NCBI GenBank assembly: GCA_933228895.1
Contig: OW121855.1
Span: 73,618,698-73,682,697 of the forward strand
Direction of reading: 5' to 3'
DNA from: Platycnemis pennipes
Lineage: Eukaryota; Arthropoda; Insecta; Odonata; Platycnemididae
DNA: 64,000 bases
Part shown: in pieces, positions 22,661-33,600 of the stretch
Layout of the letters: every line of letters begins with the position of its first letter
How positions within the stretch are numbered: the first letter of the stretch is position 1
Notes under the pieces: generated by a model
The model's database searches: none
What the model saw: only the letters and a program-made list of their open reading frames with translations
Told to the model about the DNA's origin: nothing
Made by a program: the position numbers and the translations under genes

Positions 22661-23282
22661 TGAAATGTGGAAGAATTAGTTAAACTCTTTTTGACGATCC
22701 GTTCGTACTAAAGTGGAGCTTCTCTATATGGGTGCCCTCCGGCATCTCTCTTCCCGTTCGATCGGGGCAGTTGTCGAACCAAGATAAATATCATCTCTAA
22801 AAGGATTTCTTGGCAGGAGGTTCGGTGGCGTTCCATGTCGCGTCGTCGATGGGGTGTCGCAACAATGCTCTCGTTCATGTTTTTGTCTCCACCGTCCATT
22901 TACTTGTATTCTATCCTCGTTCTTGCTTGAGAGGTTGTTTTTGCACTATTTTTTACCTCTATGGTGTCCAATTTCTGGAAATTCTGTCGCACTTCCCTCC
23001 GCACACACTCGTTAACACGTCCATCATAATCGCCAATCCTCTTTCCAAGAAATTGGTAAATAATAAATACTCTGGGAAGGAGTTAGGGTGAAATGAACTG
23101 CATTGCCTAGGCCAATATTGTGATCTAAAGGGGAAGCAATATTTACTTTATCTCCCACCAGATAGAACCACATCACTTGTTGGAAACTGTTAAAAGTACC
23201 CAGGATTTAATATAGGATTAAGATTCGATTTCGTACTTTACGATTCATCTGTGAATAAAGGGTAACAGAGAATCTATTTTAT
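22661..23282. other. No feature seen
   Basis: Two opposing frames (22,708-22,899 minus; 22,810-23,091 plus) lie in a slightly GC-richer patch. Neither resembles a known protein. Confidence 0.45.
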
Positions 23283-23624
23283 GTGATGGATAGAGAACTT
23301 GCTTCAAACCCATGGTCCTGAGTACAAATCCTATTAGTTGTCCTCTCTTACACCTTTAGTTCATTTGGCCTAGCAGTCCGGAAATGAACGGCTCAGCTAA
23401 AAGGGGTTGGCAACTTGTCCAGTTCTTTCTTACGTCTTCTTATTAGGTGTAAACTATATTTTCTTTCTCGTGTAAGTTTCAAGAGGTCTGACAGAAAATA
23501 TTACTTGTTTTAATTACGTCAAACTAGTGGAGAAATATATAAAGGTTTACGAGCTGGGAATAGGTGTACTTTAGACGGAATGTACCAGTGAAACATGACG
23601 GAATTTTCTATCAGTGGGACTAGT

Positions 23625-23900
23625 AGTCTGGTAATTCGGGAGCAAGGTAACAGATTTCCTATCATGAAAGCTTGGGTTTGAATTCCGGGACGTGTTAAAG
23701 ATTTTTTATCGTAAACTCTGACTCCTCTTGGATGCCTAGTGGAGAGCTTCGTTGTGCAGTACTCCGTTCTTTGGATGGAAGGTAATGTTGTGCATCATGT
23801 GGTGCCTATGTTTAGGGGCATTCTCCTTCCACCCTTTTTCCTCTCCCTTCCAAAGAATCTTATTCCGAACTCTTGGTGACGACTCTCAGAGCGGGAAAGG
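23625..23900 (+). mobile_element. tRNA-derived SINE S1, diverged
   Basis: A degraded head (GACTAGTAGTCTGGTAATTC, box B as TTGGGTTTGAATTCCGGG) is followed by AACTCTGACTCCTCTTGGAT, a GTGCAGTACTCCGTTCTTTG stretch, and a CTATGTTTAGGGGCATTCTC end. The overlapping 85-codon plus-strand frame is a shadow. Confidence 0.65.
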
Positions 23901-24479
23901 CGAAAAGCCTACGATGAGTACAAGTATATTGTTATTGTGTATGAGAAAAATTAGTTTTTTATCGCAAATTTCTTTTATATTTTGTTTAGTTATATTTATG
24001 TCGTATTAGGCCGACAAATCCTTCCCAAATCCCCAATTGAAGAAAGCCTGTAAAAGAAAATGTTTGGATTAGCTCCAAATCCAAGCCTTATACCGCCACT
24101 ACCGCCGTCAGGAACCTCTAGAAATAAAGAGAACTCCAAAACAGTTAAACGTAAGATAACGCGCCTTTTGGATTTCGGGGGTCGATAGCGACGGAGAACG
24201 TGGCAACGTGGCTATTCCCGTTCTCTATCCCCTCTTCCCTCTCACGTCATTGGTGGGGGGGATCGTGACGTCATGAAAATCCATGAGGACACACTCAACT
24301 GAGAGCGAACGTAGTAAAAGGATCTCTTTTCACGTCAGTCCGAAATGCCTTTATTTTCTTTTTGGACGATTCACCCCTCGCTCGCTCTGAGAGTTTCCAG
24401 GCCGCTTGGTGTTGTCCTAGAGACCCAGATTCGGCCTCTCATTCTGGAGAGAGAGGGAGTAGAGGGAAGGAGGCTGGTT
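23901..24479. other. No feature seen
   Basis: AT-rich, then moderately GC-rich DNA. No similarity recognised before the LINE A fragment. Confidence 0.45.
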
Positions 24480-25075
24480 ACAGCGGAGGGCCAACAGAAA
24501 GGCTAGGATTTATTAAAAGAGCACTAGGGAGATGTGATGAGAAGGCGAAAGAGAACGCTGTGACTTTTCATTATTTAGGCACCAAATAGTGTGTGCATTA
24601 TGGGACACAGATGAAGTAGAATTGATTTCGGAATTGATAGTTTGCAGCGAAGGGCAGTACCTAGGTACCTATGTAAAAAGGATAGTTTGGGCAATGTGCC
24701 CAAATAGTTGGAAGAATCGGGTAAATTATCATTAACAGATAGTCGATTGAAGTGTAAGCCAAATCCCGTGCAGAAATTGAAGTCAGATACCTACTTTGAA
24801 GATGTGAAAGAAGAATCTTTAATCTTAATGCACGTTTTGATAAATATAAATAAATTAATGCATGTAAGGAAATGCCTGATTTATTAATAATTGTCGCCTT
24901 ACTTTGAATAGATTAACATTTGGCTAGTACCGTCTGTGGCTTGTAGATAGTGCCTGCAGGAACTATTAGTTTTGCATCAAGTGTAAATTTAATTTATAAT
25001 GCAGCGTTCTATTGGCTCTCCCCCTGCCTCGCACCCTTTTGATGGCTTGCAGGGAATCATGTGCATTTACTATCA
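24480..25075 (+). mobile_element. LINE A copy, 5'-truncated and decayed
   Basis: In sense order on the plus strand I can read Glu-Arg-Leu-Gly-Phe-Ile-Lys-Arg-Ala-Leu-Gly-Arg-Cys-Asp (24,500-24,545), matching the same segment of the copy at 60.2-60.4 kb. Next come Val-Trp-Asp and Ile-Ser-Glu-Leu (24,595-24,645), a GTTTGCAGCGAAGGGC segment matching the Glu-Arg-Val-Gln-Arg-Arg coding region, and Lys-Ser-Asp-Thr-Tyr-Phe-Glu-Asp-Val-Lys near 24,780-24,810. It ends in the LINE A 3' stem-loop (CCCCCTGCCTCGCACCC...TTGCAGGG) at 25,020-25,055. Frame breaks and stops make it non-functional. Confidence 0.7.
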
Positions 25076-25504
25076 CTGTGTTGTACTATTGTAGGTAAAA
25101 TAAAAAAGATAAAATCAGAGGGATAGGCATTAATAAAAATTTCATTTTTGTGCGCGTAAAAAAGGTCAGTTATAAATTAAATCGATGTTAAAATTTTAGG
25201 CTTACTGACTGTATGATCCGTATCACACGTGAAAAAAATTGGTGTGATTGTTGTAGACATCTCCCTGTATATTTTACTTGCATACAGAAGTACTTGTACA
25301 ATATACGTGTATGTCTTTCCCCCATGATGTTATTGGATTTGAGTTAGGCGGTTGTATAGCATGTGAAGCCGGTGTTTCCTTGGTGAGAAAGATGTAACTA
25401 TGAAGAATTAGAAGTATTCGAGGAAGGCGACCCACATCTAAGTTTATTTGTTTAATTTAGGATAGGTAAGTAATTGAGTGTTGGAGGAATCTTTCCAGAA
25501 ACGG

Positions 25505-25715
25505 AGGAAGGGTGGTGAAAGACAAGATCGTGGCATTAGCCTACTCAAAAAAAAAGTCTCCGAGGGGTCCACAGTTTAACGTTACATCCGATGGATGGAG
25601 TACAGTACTCAAAGTCCCCTCCATACAGCAGTCCAGTGGGAAGAGGTTACAGTTGAAAAATCTCTGCCACCGCCGGGATTTGACTCGTGCCCTCAGGATG
25701 GGGACCTATACTCAA
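25505..25715 (-). mobile_element. tRNA-derived SINE S1, partial
   Basis: Minus strand reading: GGCACGAGTCAAATCCCGGC (box B), a GCAGAGATTTTTCAACTGTA stretch, then a GAGTACTGTACTCCATCCAT and CGGATGTAACGTTAAAC core. The box A half is eroded. It ends near a purine-rich stretch at 25,505. Confidence 0.75.
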
Positions 25716-27360
25716 GCCATAATTTTTGTGGTTTTGTCATTAAAGTGTTTGTGCAGTTACTAACTATAAGAATGTTTCCTTGTCGATGAATGCCTAGTAT
25801 TTACTACGTACATACATATTTTTGTGGTGGATCTGTATGCATGTAGATGTCCATCTAACTCTCCTGGCAATTTCTTCCTCTTTTCCTTCTATGTCTTTCG
25901 TTTTCTTTCGTCTCCATATGGGAGCGAGAGTCGAGTACCCTACTGGGTGTGAGGGCGGGTCTGATCTCGGGGCGGCTCCAGGGTTCGCGTCAAGGAGTAG
26001 GCGTGGTTTGCGGCTTCCTCAAGAGGAGAGGGACTTATAAGAATGGAAATAAGCGCCTCCACTTGAAATTGAAATTTCTCCCAGACATCCTGGCAGCTGG
26101 TCATTGGCCCCGTTTCGTCCCTCCGTACTCTTCGTTTTGTTAGACCCGCCTCCTGGGTGATGACGAATACTCTCTCTGGATCGGTTTATTTCGACACTCT
26201 TGAACGGATTGAAGTGATGCTGAAGTGATGATGAAGTGATGAACCTTTAAGCACCAATGTTAGTAATGCGTCGGTGGAAATATTTTAAACCCAATGGACT
26301 ACGTTCGTGGTTGGAAACGTGCCAAATTTCATTCACAATGATTCGTTGCTGAAGCCTGTTTGAAGTGCTGATCGATTATATAAATCCTTTCGTATCGTAA
26401 GATGCTTGCCTATTGGTAATGCGTCTCAAAGTATCATTATAATACTGTACAAAATCAAGAATACCCACATTGGTGCAAATTTTACATTTGCCTTCTCAAG
26501 AGCTGCATTCGGGGCACCGAGTGTGGGATGTGCTCTCGTCAACGTTCTGAATCGAAACCACAATTAATTAAAAGACTATTTGCCCCTATACTACTCTGTG
26601 TCTGACTCAAAATTGAATTTTTCCAATTTCCAGCCATCTTTTCTCTAAAAAATTAGTAAATTACCACAAGTCTTTTCTTTTATATCCATCTTTACATGCT
26701 CCCACAGGCTTCGTGCATCTTCCAGTGTTCTTAGAGATTCTTCGATCTGTCACACGGGCTATCCATTTTGACTTCGTCATTATTCTTTAGGAACTTTTTT
26801 CAAATTCTTTCAGTCTTGCCTGTTATTTACAATGTGCCCTTATCGTAAAGGAGCTTGCTCCAGGTTGATATTATGAAGCGTTTCCTAACTTTCAAACTTG
26901 TATTTACAGATGTCAGTCGAGTCTTCTCCCAGTAGTATGCTCTCCTCGACCGGACTATTTTGTTTGTGGTTTCTTTCTTGCTTCATGCACTGCAAATTCT
27001 GCTCCTCAAATGACAGTACTGCGCAACCTCATCACGTTTTGCTTCCTTGCCTGTAATATTGTTATCCGGTGGCGGTAAAGACAATATCCAATCGCTCAAT
27101 CCCTACGCCATTTGTCCTCGTTTTGGTGCCGGTTTTCCTTTTCTTATCAAACAGATACGTGAATTTTTGGGGCAATGTAATCGCTGGACTGAGGAAATAT
27201 TACCGAGTTTCACTTAGAAGTAACTGTCACCTTCGTACTTCGGCATTGTTTGCCACTTTTCCAATTTTCTAACCGTGGAATCGGCAGTGGAGTAACCAGA
27301 GTAACAATCGATACAATTGTTTGCCGTGTTTGTCGTCGATGATTCTTAACATGTGCGGAT
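25716..27360. other. No gene seen in 1.6 kb
   Basis: GC-richer at 25,920-26,040, otherwise AT-rich. The only repeat noticed is a short GAAGTGATG-type triplication at 26,210-26,240. Confidence 0.5.
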
Positions 27361-27418
27361 TCACCCCCTGCTCTACACCCTTGCAATAGCGTATAGGGTA
27401 CTATGTATATGTAGACTC
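27361..27418 (+). mobile_element. LINE A 3' tail
   Basis: TTCACCCCCTGCTCTACACC, CTTGCAATAGCGTATAGGGT and ACTATGTATATGTAG match the LINE A 3' end with a damaged stem-loop. A SINE follows directly. Confidence 0.6.
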
Positions 27419-27419
27419 A

Positions 27420-27560
27420 CGCAGTATTCAGAGCAGACTTCTCACTCCGAAGGTCCGGGTTTGGATCCCGACAGTGAGAGAGATTGAAAAAAAAATGGTA
27501 TTCCTGTCCCCTCTTGGGTGCTGTGTGGTAGAGAGATGCATTTGGAAATAGGTGAAGACG
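27420..27560 (+). mobile_element. tRNA-derived SINE S1, partial
   Basis: AGGTCCGGGTTTGGATCCCG supplies box B and GTGAGAGAGATTGAAAAAAA begins the S1 body. The copy stops within the segment corresponding to TTGGGTGCTGTGTGGTAGAG, before the CTCCGTCCG core. A second S1 copy follows in the same orientation. Confidence 0.65.
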
Positions 27561-27564
27561 AACA

Positions 27565-27860
27565 CTAAATGAGAATCGGGTAGGTGAGGTGGCTAGAATA
27601 CTGAACTCCGTCCCGATGACCCGAATTCGAATCCCGGCAGTGGTAGAGATATTTCATTTTATCGGTCCCCATTTGAGTCCTGTATGGAGAACATTTCGAA
27701 TACAGTACTCCGTGCGTAGGGTGGGACGTTAAACCGTAGACCACTTGGCGCCTCTCGTTGAGAGCAGGCTAATGCAGACGCTGAGATCTACTCCCTTTTT
27801 CCCTACCTTGAAAAATTCCTAGCTACTACCCAATTGCCCGCTTACCCTGAATGGCGCCAA
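27565..27860 (+). mobile_element. tRNA-derived SINE S1, near full length
   Basis: GGGTAGGTGAGGTGGCTAGA (box A), ACCCGAATTCGAATCCCGGC (box B), GGTCCCCATTTGAGTCCTGT, ATACAGTACTCCGTGCGTAG, GGTGGGACGTTAAACCGTAG, CCACTTGGCGCCTCTCGTTG, AGAGCAGGCTAATGCAGACG. A CCTACCTTGAAAAATTCCTA end and CCCAATTGCCCGCTTACCCT follow. It is the clearest full-length S1 here and defines the longer 3' subfamily. Confidence 0.85.
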
Positions 27861-28030
27861 TGACAAAAGCTGGTCGCCTCCCTCGAATAAATGATTCTAC
27901 ATGTTGGTGGTTTCTGGCGTAACTCCGGAAACTGTTTTTCATAGAGAAGGGTAATACTTCATTTTCCTCGCCGAATTTTATTTAATAACGAGCTATGTTT
28001 CGAGGATGCAAAATCATCATCGTAATCATC

Positions 28031-28075
28031 TAATGATGACCTTGATTCCGTCGAAACGTAGTCGTTCTGTAATAA
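28031..28075 (+). repeat. CTNATGATG...CGAAAC motif
   Basis: TAATGATGACCTTGATTCCG is followed by TCGAAACGTAGTCG and, ten bases on, by AATAAAAC. This matches the layout of the motif-bearing hairpins elsewhere (CTGANGATG, short stem, GAAAC, then AATAAA), but no flanking palindrome is apparent. Confidence 0.45.
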
Positions 28076-28139
28076 AACAAATGTGTGTAAAACTGTATTT
28101 CTTTTCATAATGTCTTCTACTTGTTTTCACTAGTCAAAT

Positions 28140-28980
28140 CGGGTCAATGATCTTGTCCGTATCCCTATCAACCGAGAGTTGGCAACAGTGCTACCGATCG
28201 GGGGGTGTCTGTGACTCATCCGTACGCAACCACGTGAGTTTAATCTCTGGTCGAATGGTTTTATTTTCCTCCCTCCCTCATTTTTTTCCCGTACTCGCGA
28301 GGGAGAAGAAGGATTTATGTATGCACAGTCCCCGGGTCTTCTCCTCTTCAGAGCAAGGCCGCCCAGTAGAGGCCGCTCTCTATAATCGTCGAGTTTTACG
28401 CGTTCCAATTCCAGCGGTCTCTGCTCACCCAAAAGGGCGTTGGTCAGAGCAGAGGGAGAGAGAGAGAGATAGAAAATGGAGCGTAAAAAGAAGGAAAGGG
28501 AGGGAGAAGGAAGATGGGGAAAGGAGGCGGAGATATATGTGCTCGCATTCACGGGGTCAAATCACGTGGTGCGGGGGATGGGTGTGGTATTTATGGCGCG
28601 CTCGGACTCCGGAATCGTCTTCTTCCCCGTTGGCAAGCCACAAGTGGGAAGAGACGGGCGTCTCCTTCTACCTCAACCTCCCTCTTTATTCCTCTCTCCC
28701 TCTCTTTCCCCTTTCTTCCTATTTTTTCTCTAATTTTCCTTTCCTCCCTCGAATGCTTTTTCTGATTTCCTCTCTCTCCTTCTTTCCTTCCATCTAATTT
28801 TATTTTTCTCTCTTCGTTCATTTATCTCTCTATTTTGTACTCTATCTCATTTTTTCTTTCATTTTCTTTCTCTAATTTTCTCTCTCCTCCCCTCTCTTTC
28901 TTTTTCTCCCTCTGTTACACCCTCTGTCTCTCTTTCTCGCACTCTCACTTTCTCTCCTTCTCCTCTAGAGTTATGCTTGG
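28140..28980. other. CpG-rich patch passing into a pyrimidine-rich tract
   Basis: Positions 28,140-28,640 are GC- and CpG-rich, with an AG run at 28,460-28,480. Positions 28,660-28,970 are almost pure C+T on the plus strand. The large overlapping frames on both strands (up to 216 codons) are products of this composition. An island-type promoter with no visible gene is one reading. Confidence 0.4.
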
Positions 28981-29399
28981 TAATTTAAAATTATGGTATA
29001 TTTGGTGGAAATATCTTTTACGACCTATTTTTAATCTTGATATTTAACATGTTTTGCGATTCGGTTTGATCAATCATCAGATGACTATCGCATAATGTGG
29101 AAGTGGTGGATTTTTGGTGTTCGATACACTTGATTGGTGAAGGAGAAATAAAATCCAATGTACCCATAGATCAAATTTACGTCCACCGTTCCACCTGTTC
29201 GAGTAGATAAGTAAAACGGAATACTTCCCGTTCCCCTCCTTACCAAATTAAAATGAGTATTCGTCTGTTTGAATCCTTAACCACGTAACGCGTAATTTAT
29301 TGCTATAAGGACTGCCGAAATAGTCCAGTCCTTAATTGTCAAGCGAAGTTTGATAATCCTTTTGAGTTTTTATTAGTTACAAGCTGACCCGGCCACGCG

Positions 29400-30620
29400 T
29401 TGCTGTGGCTCAATCTGGTTAAATGGAAAGCGCACGTTTATAGTATGTTTAATTTCACAATTCTTATGGGTATACAATATTTTTTGTTGTTCCATTGTCT
29501 GTGCAGATATAGACATTGTCTGATTTGCCGACTCTAGAACACGCAACATACACGTAGAACACGCAACACACACGCAACAAGATACACGTACATGTGAGAA
29601 GCAATCCGTGTCTAGACCTAAACCGCATAGTTCTAAAGATTGGCCCTCAGCTTTGTTGATGGTGAATGCAAATACCAATCGAAACGGGAATAAAATCACT
29701 TAAATTGAAATGGCATATCTGTTGGATACATAGGAATGCGAGGAATGAGGACATCTTCGCCTTTGAAAGTTCCTGTCCAGATTGTGGATTCTACCACGTT
29801 GCTCATTAATTTATTTACTAAAAGCTTTGGCTGGTTGATATTTAGCAACATGATAATTGGCACGCCGATTTTCAATTGCAGTACGTGAAGTGGCATCCCT
29901 GGCAGATCGAGTAAATTCAAAAATTCTGTTCGACAACCAATTGCCTCATCTGCTTCCACAACAGTGTCGACGGTCTTGTATATATGTGCCTGCGACGCTT
30001 TGAGTGTTAGACTGAATAATATTGTTAAGTTCGTAGAAGTCTTTGTTCTTGGCCGCAAGAATAGCTCGTTCACTTAGCCAATCGTAATCCTAATAATTGA
30101 TTTGAATATTGGGAAATACTTTTTCAACCATCTCCTCTTTTGACGTTACTAAATTGCAAAAGTTATGAGGAAATGAAATTTTTTTCTGAGGTCAGATCAA
30201 CCGGCACCTTTCCGTTCTCAATTTTCAGCAATTAATGTGAGTATATCTCAGCTGATCGATTGTTTTGCAGCTGCACACGCATATTTGTATTTAATATTAA
30301 AGTCTTTACATGCCGTCACAAAGTAGAATATTTCAGGCAAGCATTTATTTTTTCCGCTAGTGTCAATCGAGGAATTACAGGTAAAGTTTGCCTGAAATCT
30401 CGTGCAAGCAATATTAATGCGTTCTCAAATGGTCTCAGGATTCCACGGAAATCTTGCAATGATCGATCCAGAGCCTCGAGCGATGCTTTGTGCACCATTG
30501 TGCATTCATCCCAAGCAATAAGGTGGCATTTCTGAAATATTTGTCCCATGCCGGATGATTTGAATATGTTGCACGTGAGTGTTTCAATGAATTGCAACTT
30601 CAATGGAATGCACATCCCGT
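29400..30620 (-). pseudogene. Pif1-like helicase domain of a Helitron transposase, broken
   Basis: Helitron proteins couple a rolling-circle HUH nuclease to a Pif1-family 5'-3' DNA helicase. Only the helicase C-terminal half remains. In sense order: Trp-Asp-Glu-Cys-Thr-Met (Walker B, near 30,510), Ala-Arg-Asp-Phe-Arg-Gln-Thr-Leu-Pro-Val-Ile-Pro (near 30,395; the family has Gly-Asp-Phe-Arg-Gln, so the Gly is changed), Ile-Asn-Ala-Cys-Leu-Lys-Tyr-Ser, then a frame-disrupted stretch. Asp-Leu-Pro-Gly-Met-Pro and Leu-Lys-Ile-Gly-Val-Pro-Ile-Ile-Met-Leu follow in the piece at 29,696-30,073. The last piece, below 29,699, carries Thr-Ile-Asn-Lys-Ala-Glu-Gly-Gln-Ser-Leu. Stops and frameshifts separate at least three pieces. 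The Walker A region and everything upstream are missing. Confidence 0.85.
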
Positions 30621-30682
30621 CTCCAGTGTCGATATTGTATTCTCGATATTGTACAAACCTTCATGGAGTGAACAAAACAACT

Positions 30683-31265
30683 AACCAAAGCTTCATGGAA
30701 ATTGGATGAAATTGGATGAATGTTGTGGTAATGCATGAAGTTATCAATATTGTATCGATACAGTATCTATATTGTAATGATACTTTATAAAACTTTGATA
30801 AAAAACACCTAAATAATTTCACCTCAATTTTGTATCAACAATGTATCGATGTATCCATCTTTTATCGATATTATATCGATACAGTATCGCCATTGAAATA
30901 TCGATTTTGTAGAAACCTTCGCAGAGCGTACTCAATAACTTTCCAAAGTTTCATGGCGATCCGATGAATGGTGTAGTAATGCATAAAGGACAAACACATT
31001 ATATACATTCGATACAGTATCGATATTACAACGATACATTCCTTTTAAAAAACTAAATAATTTCACCTCAAATTTGTATCAATAATGTATCGATTTATCG
31101 ATACTTTAGCGATATTATATCGATAAAGTATCGATATTGAAATATCGATTCCGCAGTCCTCTTTTCGGGAATGTACTCAACAACTTCCCAAAGTTTCATG
31201 GCGATCCGATGAATGGTGTAGTAATGCATAAAGGACATACAGACACACACACATACATTCATTTT
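30683..31265. repeat. Three diverged direct repeats inside the Helitron 5' part
   Basis: A segment with CCAAAGTTTCATGGCGATCC, GATGAATGGTGTAGTAATGC and ATAAAGGACA appears near 30,943 and 31,187, and in a more diverged form near 30,686. Spacing is about 245-257 bases. Between them lie clusters of TATCGATA-type palindromes (for example TATCGATACAGTATCGATAT). The outermost copy is the true 5' subterminal region of the element, so the others look like internal expansions of it. Confidence 0.75.
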
Positions 31266-31377
31266 TATATATATAGAAGATAGATTTTCCACGTAACAGA
31301 ATTAGCGTGAGAATTATGATGCAAAGATTTGCTGCTGTAAGATGAAATTTTTAATAGTTTCTATGGGGAATGGGAGA

Positions 31378-31640
31378 TTGGATCGGTGCGGTGGCTAAAA
31401 TTTCCAGGGGATTTCAATAGAATTACGGTCTCCACTTGAATGTATTGCGGTGAAGTACTTCGACCGTCGGCTAGGCCGTAAAAGAATGGACCTTGGCGTC
31501 CTTAACCATGAGTAGGGACGTGTTGAAGCCGAACTACCCTCAAAATATCCTACTGTCGCCTATGTACCCGCGTTCCCTTACTGTTGCTCTTGAGCTGAAC
31601 CACTGGTTGCCTCTCTAAATTAAGACAAGACCCTTTAGGA
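31378..31640 (+). mobile_element. tRNA-derived SINE S1, decayed
   Basis: GGATCGGTGCGGTGGCTAAA (box A) is clear. Box B is lost. GCGGTGAAGTACTTCGACCG, TCGGCTAGGCCGTAAA, GGACCTTGGCGTCCTTAACC and TGAGTAGGGACG follow the S1 order, and the end resembles the CCGCTTACCCT/GGTTGCCTC region of full-length copies. Confidence 0.6.
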
Positions 31641-33334
31641 TGTTTTTAGATCCTCTTGGATTGAACCCTCCTACCTCATGTGCCCAATACCGCGGGCTAA
31701 TACTTGCCTCAAATATATTCTTATCTCTGGCTCAAACCTTTGGAATTCGTTGCCTTTGTCAATAAAAAAACTCTGCCACTCTGCCAATTTTTAGGAGAGA
31801 CTAAATAATTATTATTACATTGAGCACGTATGCATGCAAAATCACTTTGTAAGCATATATTGTACGCATTTTATAGTATTATTTTGCTGCATGCTGAAAA
31901 ATATTGTTACAGTTGTTGCAATTTTTGTTTGCTGATGACTTTTTTTATCACCTGTATTTTTTTCGCCAAAAGCGAACCACCTTTCAAATTTTTTATTTTT
32001 CCTATAGAAATAACCCAGAACGCAATAAAAATTCGTTCATCCATCCAAGAATAGGAGACTCATTTTGATTTATTTTGTGTTAGTTAAAAGCAGTCTCGTG
32101 TGCAGAGGAATGGAATGTTCTCTGCGGCTCTTAACAAGAATTTGCTTTCTGTTCTCATAGGAGAGATCTCGAAGTTTTCCTCCTAAGTTTAAATGCGCGG
32201 CGGCGCAATACGTGTTTTGCTTTGCTCATTTTAATCTCCCTTTCATTCATACCGTCTTCCACTCCGTCCTCCGGTTATCGCCCCTTCTGCACTCTCTCCA
32301 ATGCCTCAACGTCTCACGTGCTCGTTCTCCACCCGCATTGCCACCCACTGCCACTCATCACTACCCCTTCCATCCCCTCCCCTATTGGCTCGCTGCCGCG
32401 AAGATGAAGACGGTTTGGCGCGCGTGCTAGCGCTTGGAAACCCCCCTCCCCTAAATTTAAATAAAAAGAGTTTGAAATAATTGGTTAGTCCTCCCCGATA
32501 TTATTATTAGTCTGTATATAGAGTGGTGCTGTGGATGCGCAGTGGGTGGAGCATTGGGTCTCCCACCCAAGGAGGTTAGGATGTACTTTAAGCGGCATCG
32601 CTTCTGATTTGAGAAGCAAGGTCAGCCATATTTGTGGGCACTGACATACGGACGTACTACTCGCTATACTATGTACTCTATATGAAGTTGTTTCTGCTCG
32701 CTGTAAAATTTAAAATAGTAAGATGAATATTGGAATGCACGTGCAAATTTCGTCAAGTAAATTGTGGAAAGGAAGCAAGCACACAAACAATTACCGAATA
32801 TGTAGTTCATATAGGTTCAATTAGAACCAGTTTTTTTGCAATAGAATGAACTCTTAGTTGAATGTATCTAAATGCATTATTACCTCCCTTACCATTTGGA
32901 ATATAAACTAATGCCACTCCTGTGTAATTGCGTAGTAATTAATTGTTATTTGTTTTGATGCACTTACAGTCTTCATAAGAGACAATAGAAATGTCAGTGT
33001 TTTATGCCGAGGAGGTCGGGATAAATTCCACCAAAGCCCTTCGGGCTTCATTTTCACCCGTGGGCCAGCATTCGTATTCCGCCTCCAGTAAATTCTAACC
33101 TTCTTGCTCCGACAGGACGTCGCGATTCAAATCTGTCGACATAATGGTCTCATATTTGTAACTCGTCCCGTCGGAGCAAGGATTTCGTGCTTGTATTAAG
33201 ATTATGTTGATACTAGGCGGTACGGTCCAACTTGAGGAAATGGAGCTAATTAAACTAGATTTATATATTTCTGGGGGTGACGACGGACAGCTAAGGTCAC
33301 ATACGCCATTTACGATTGTCAGGTAATTGGTTAA
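31641..33334. other. No gene seen; GC-rich patch at 32,200-32,450
   Basis: A CpG-rich patch with C-rich flanks carries overlapping short frames. Around 32,525-32,660 a GCTGTGGATGCGCAGTGGGT stretch followed by TTGAGAAGCAAGGTCAGCC may be another SINE-like unit, but I cannot define it. Confidence 0.4.
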
Positions 33335-33600
33335 AGGTAGGAGTATTTCAAGGAAAGGAGGAAGGGTGGATTCACTCCACCCGGCGTCGGTATATTATGC
33401 TGTTCTTAACGAAAGGCGCCAGGAAAAGCACAGTTTAACATCCCATCCGACGGACGGTGTGCTACACTCGAAATGCTCTCCACTCAGCACTCAAGTATGG
33501 ACAAGTTATTCAAAAAAATGAATTAAATTAAAAATCTCTGCCACCGACGGTATTCGAAGCAAGGCCTTCGCTCTATCCGATATTTTTTGTCTGCATTGTC
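33335..33600 (-). mobile_element. tRNA-derived SINE S1, near full length
   Basis: On the minus strand, a GGCCTTGCTTCGAATACCGT stretch gives box B, followed by CGGTGGCAGAGATTTTTAAT and a GAGTGTAGCACACCGTCCGT stretch. CGGATGGGATGTTAAACTGT and a CTGGCGCCTTTCGTTAAGAA end follow. The short plus-strand frame over it is a shadow. Confidence 0.8.

Larger units (their letters stand above)
29380..31280 (-). mobile_element. Helitron, both ends present, 1.9 kb
   Basis: Reading the minus strand, the 5' end begins TCTTCTATATATATAAAAAT at 31,280 and is preceded by A. The 3' end has the typical hairpin GCCACAGCAACGCGTGGC (29,392-29,409 on the plus strand), then CGGGTCAGCTTG, and is followed by T. Helitrons insert between A and T and end in a hairpin plus CTRR. 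Here the last four bases are CTTG, one change from the rule. The interior holds a broken Pif1-type helicase gene and, near the 5' end, three copies of a roughly 250-bp subterminal repeat. No Rep (HUH) domain is left, so the element is internally deleted and not autonomous. Confidence 0.85.

Noticed and set aside
28147..28797. 216-codon plus-strand frame and several overlapping ones
   Set aside because: All follow from AG-rich and then CT-rich composition, which suppresses stops on both strands. No domain, and the frames conflict with one another.
29373..29699. Host Pif1 helicase gene
   Set aside because: It lies between Helitron ends, is broken into three frames, and matches the Helitron-type sequence around Thr-Ile-Asn-Lys-Ala.
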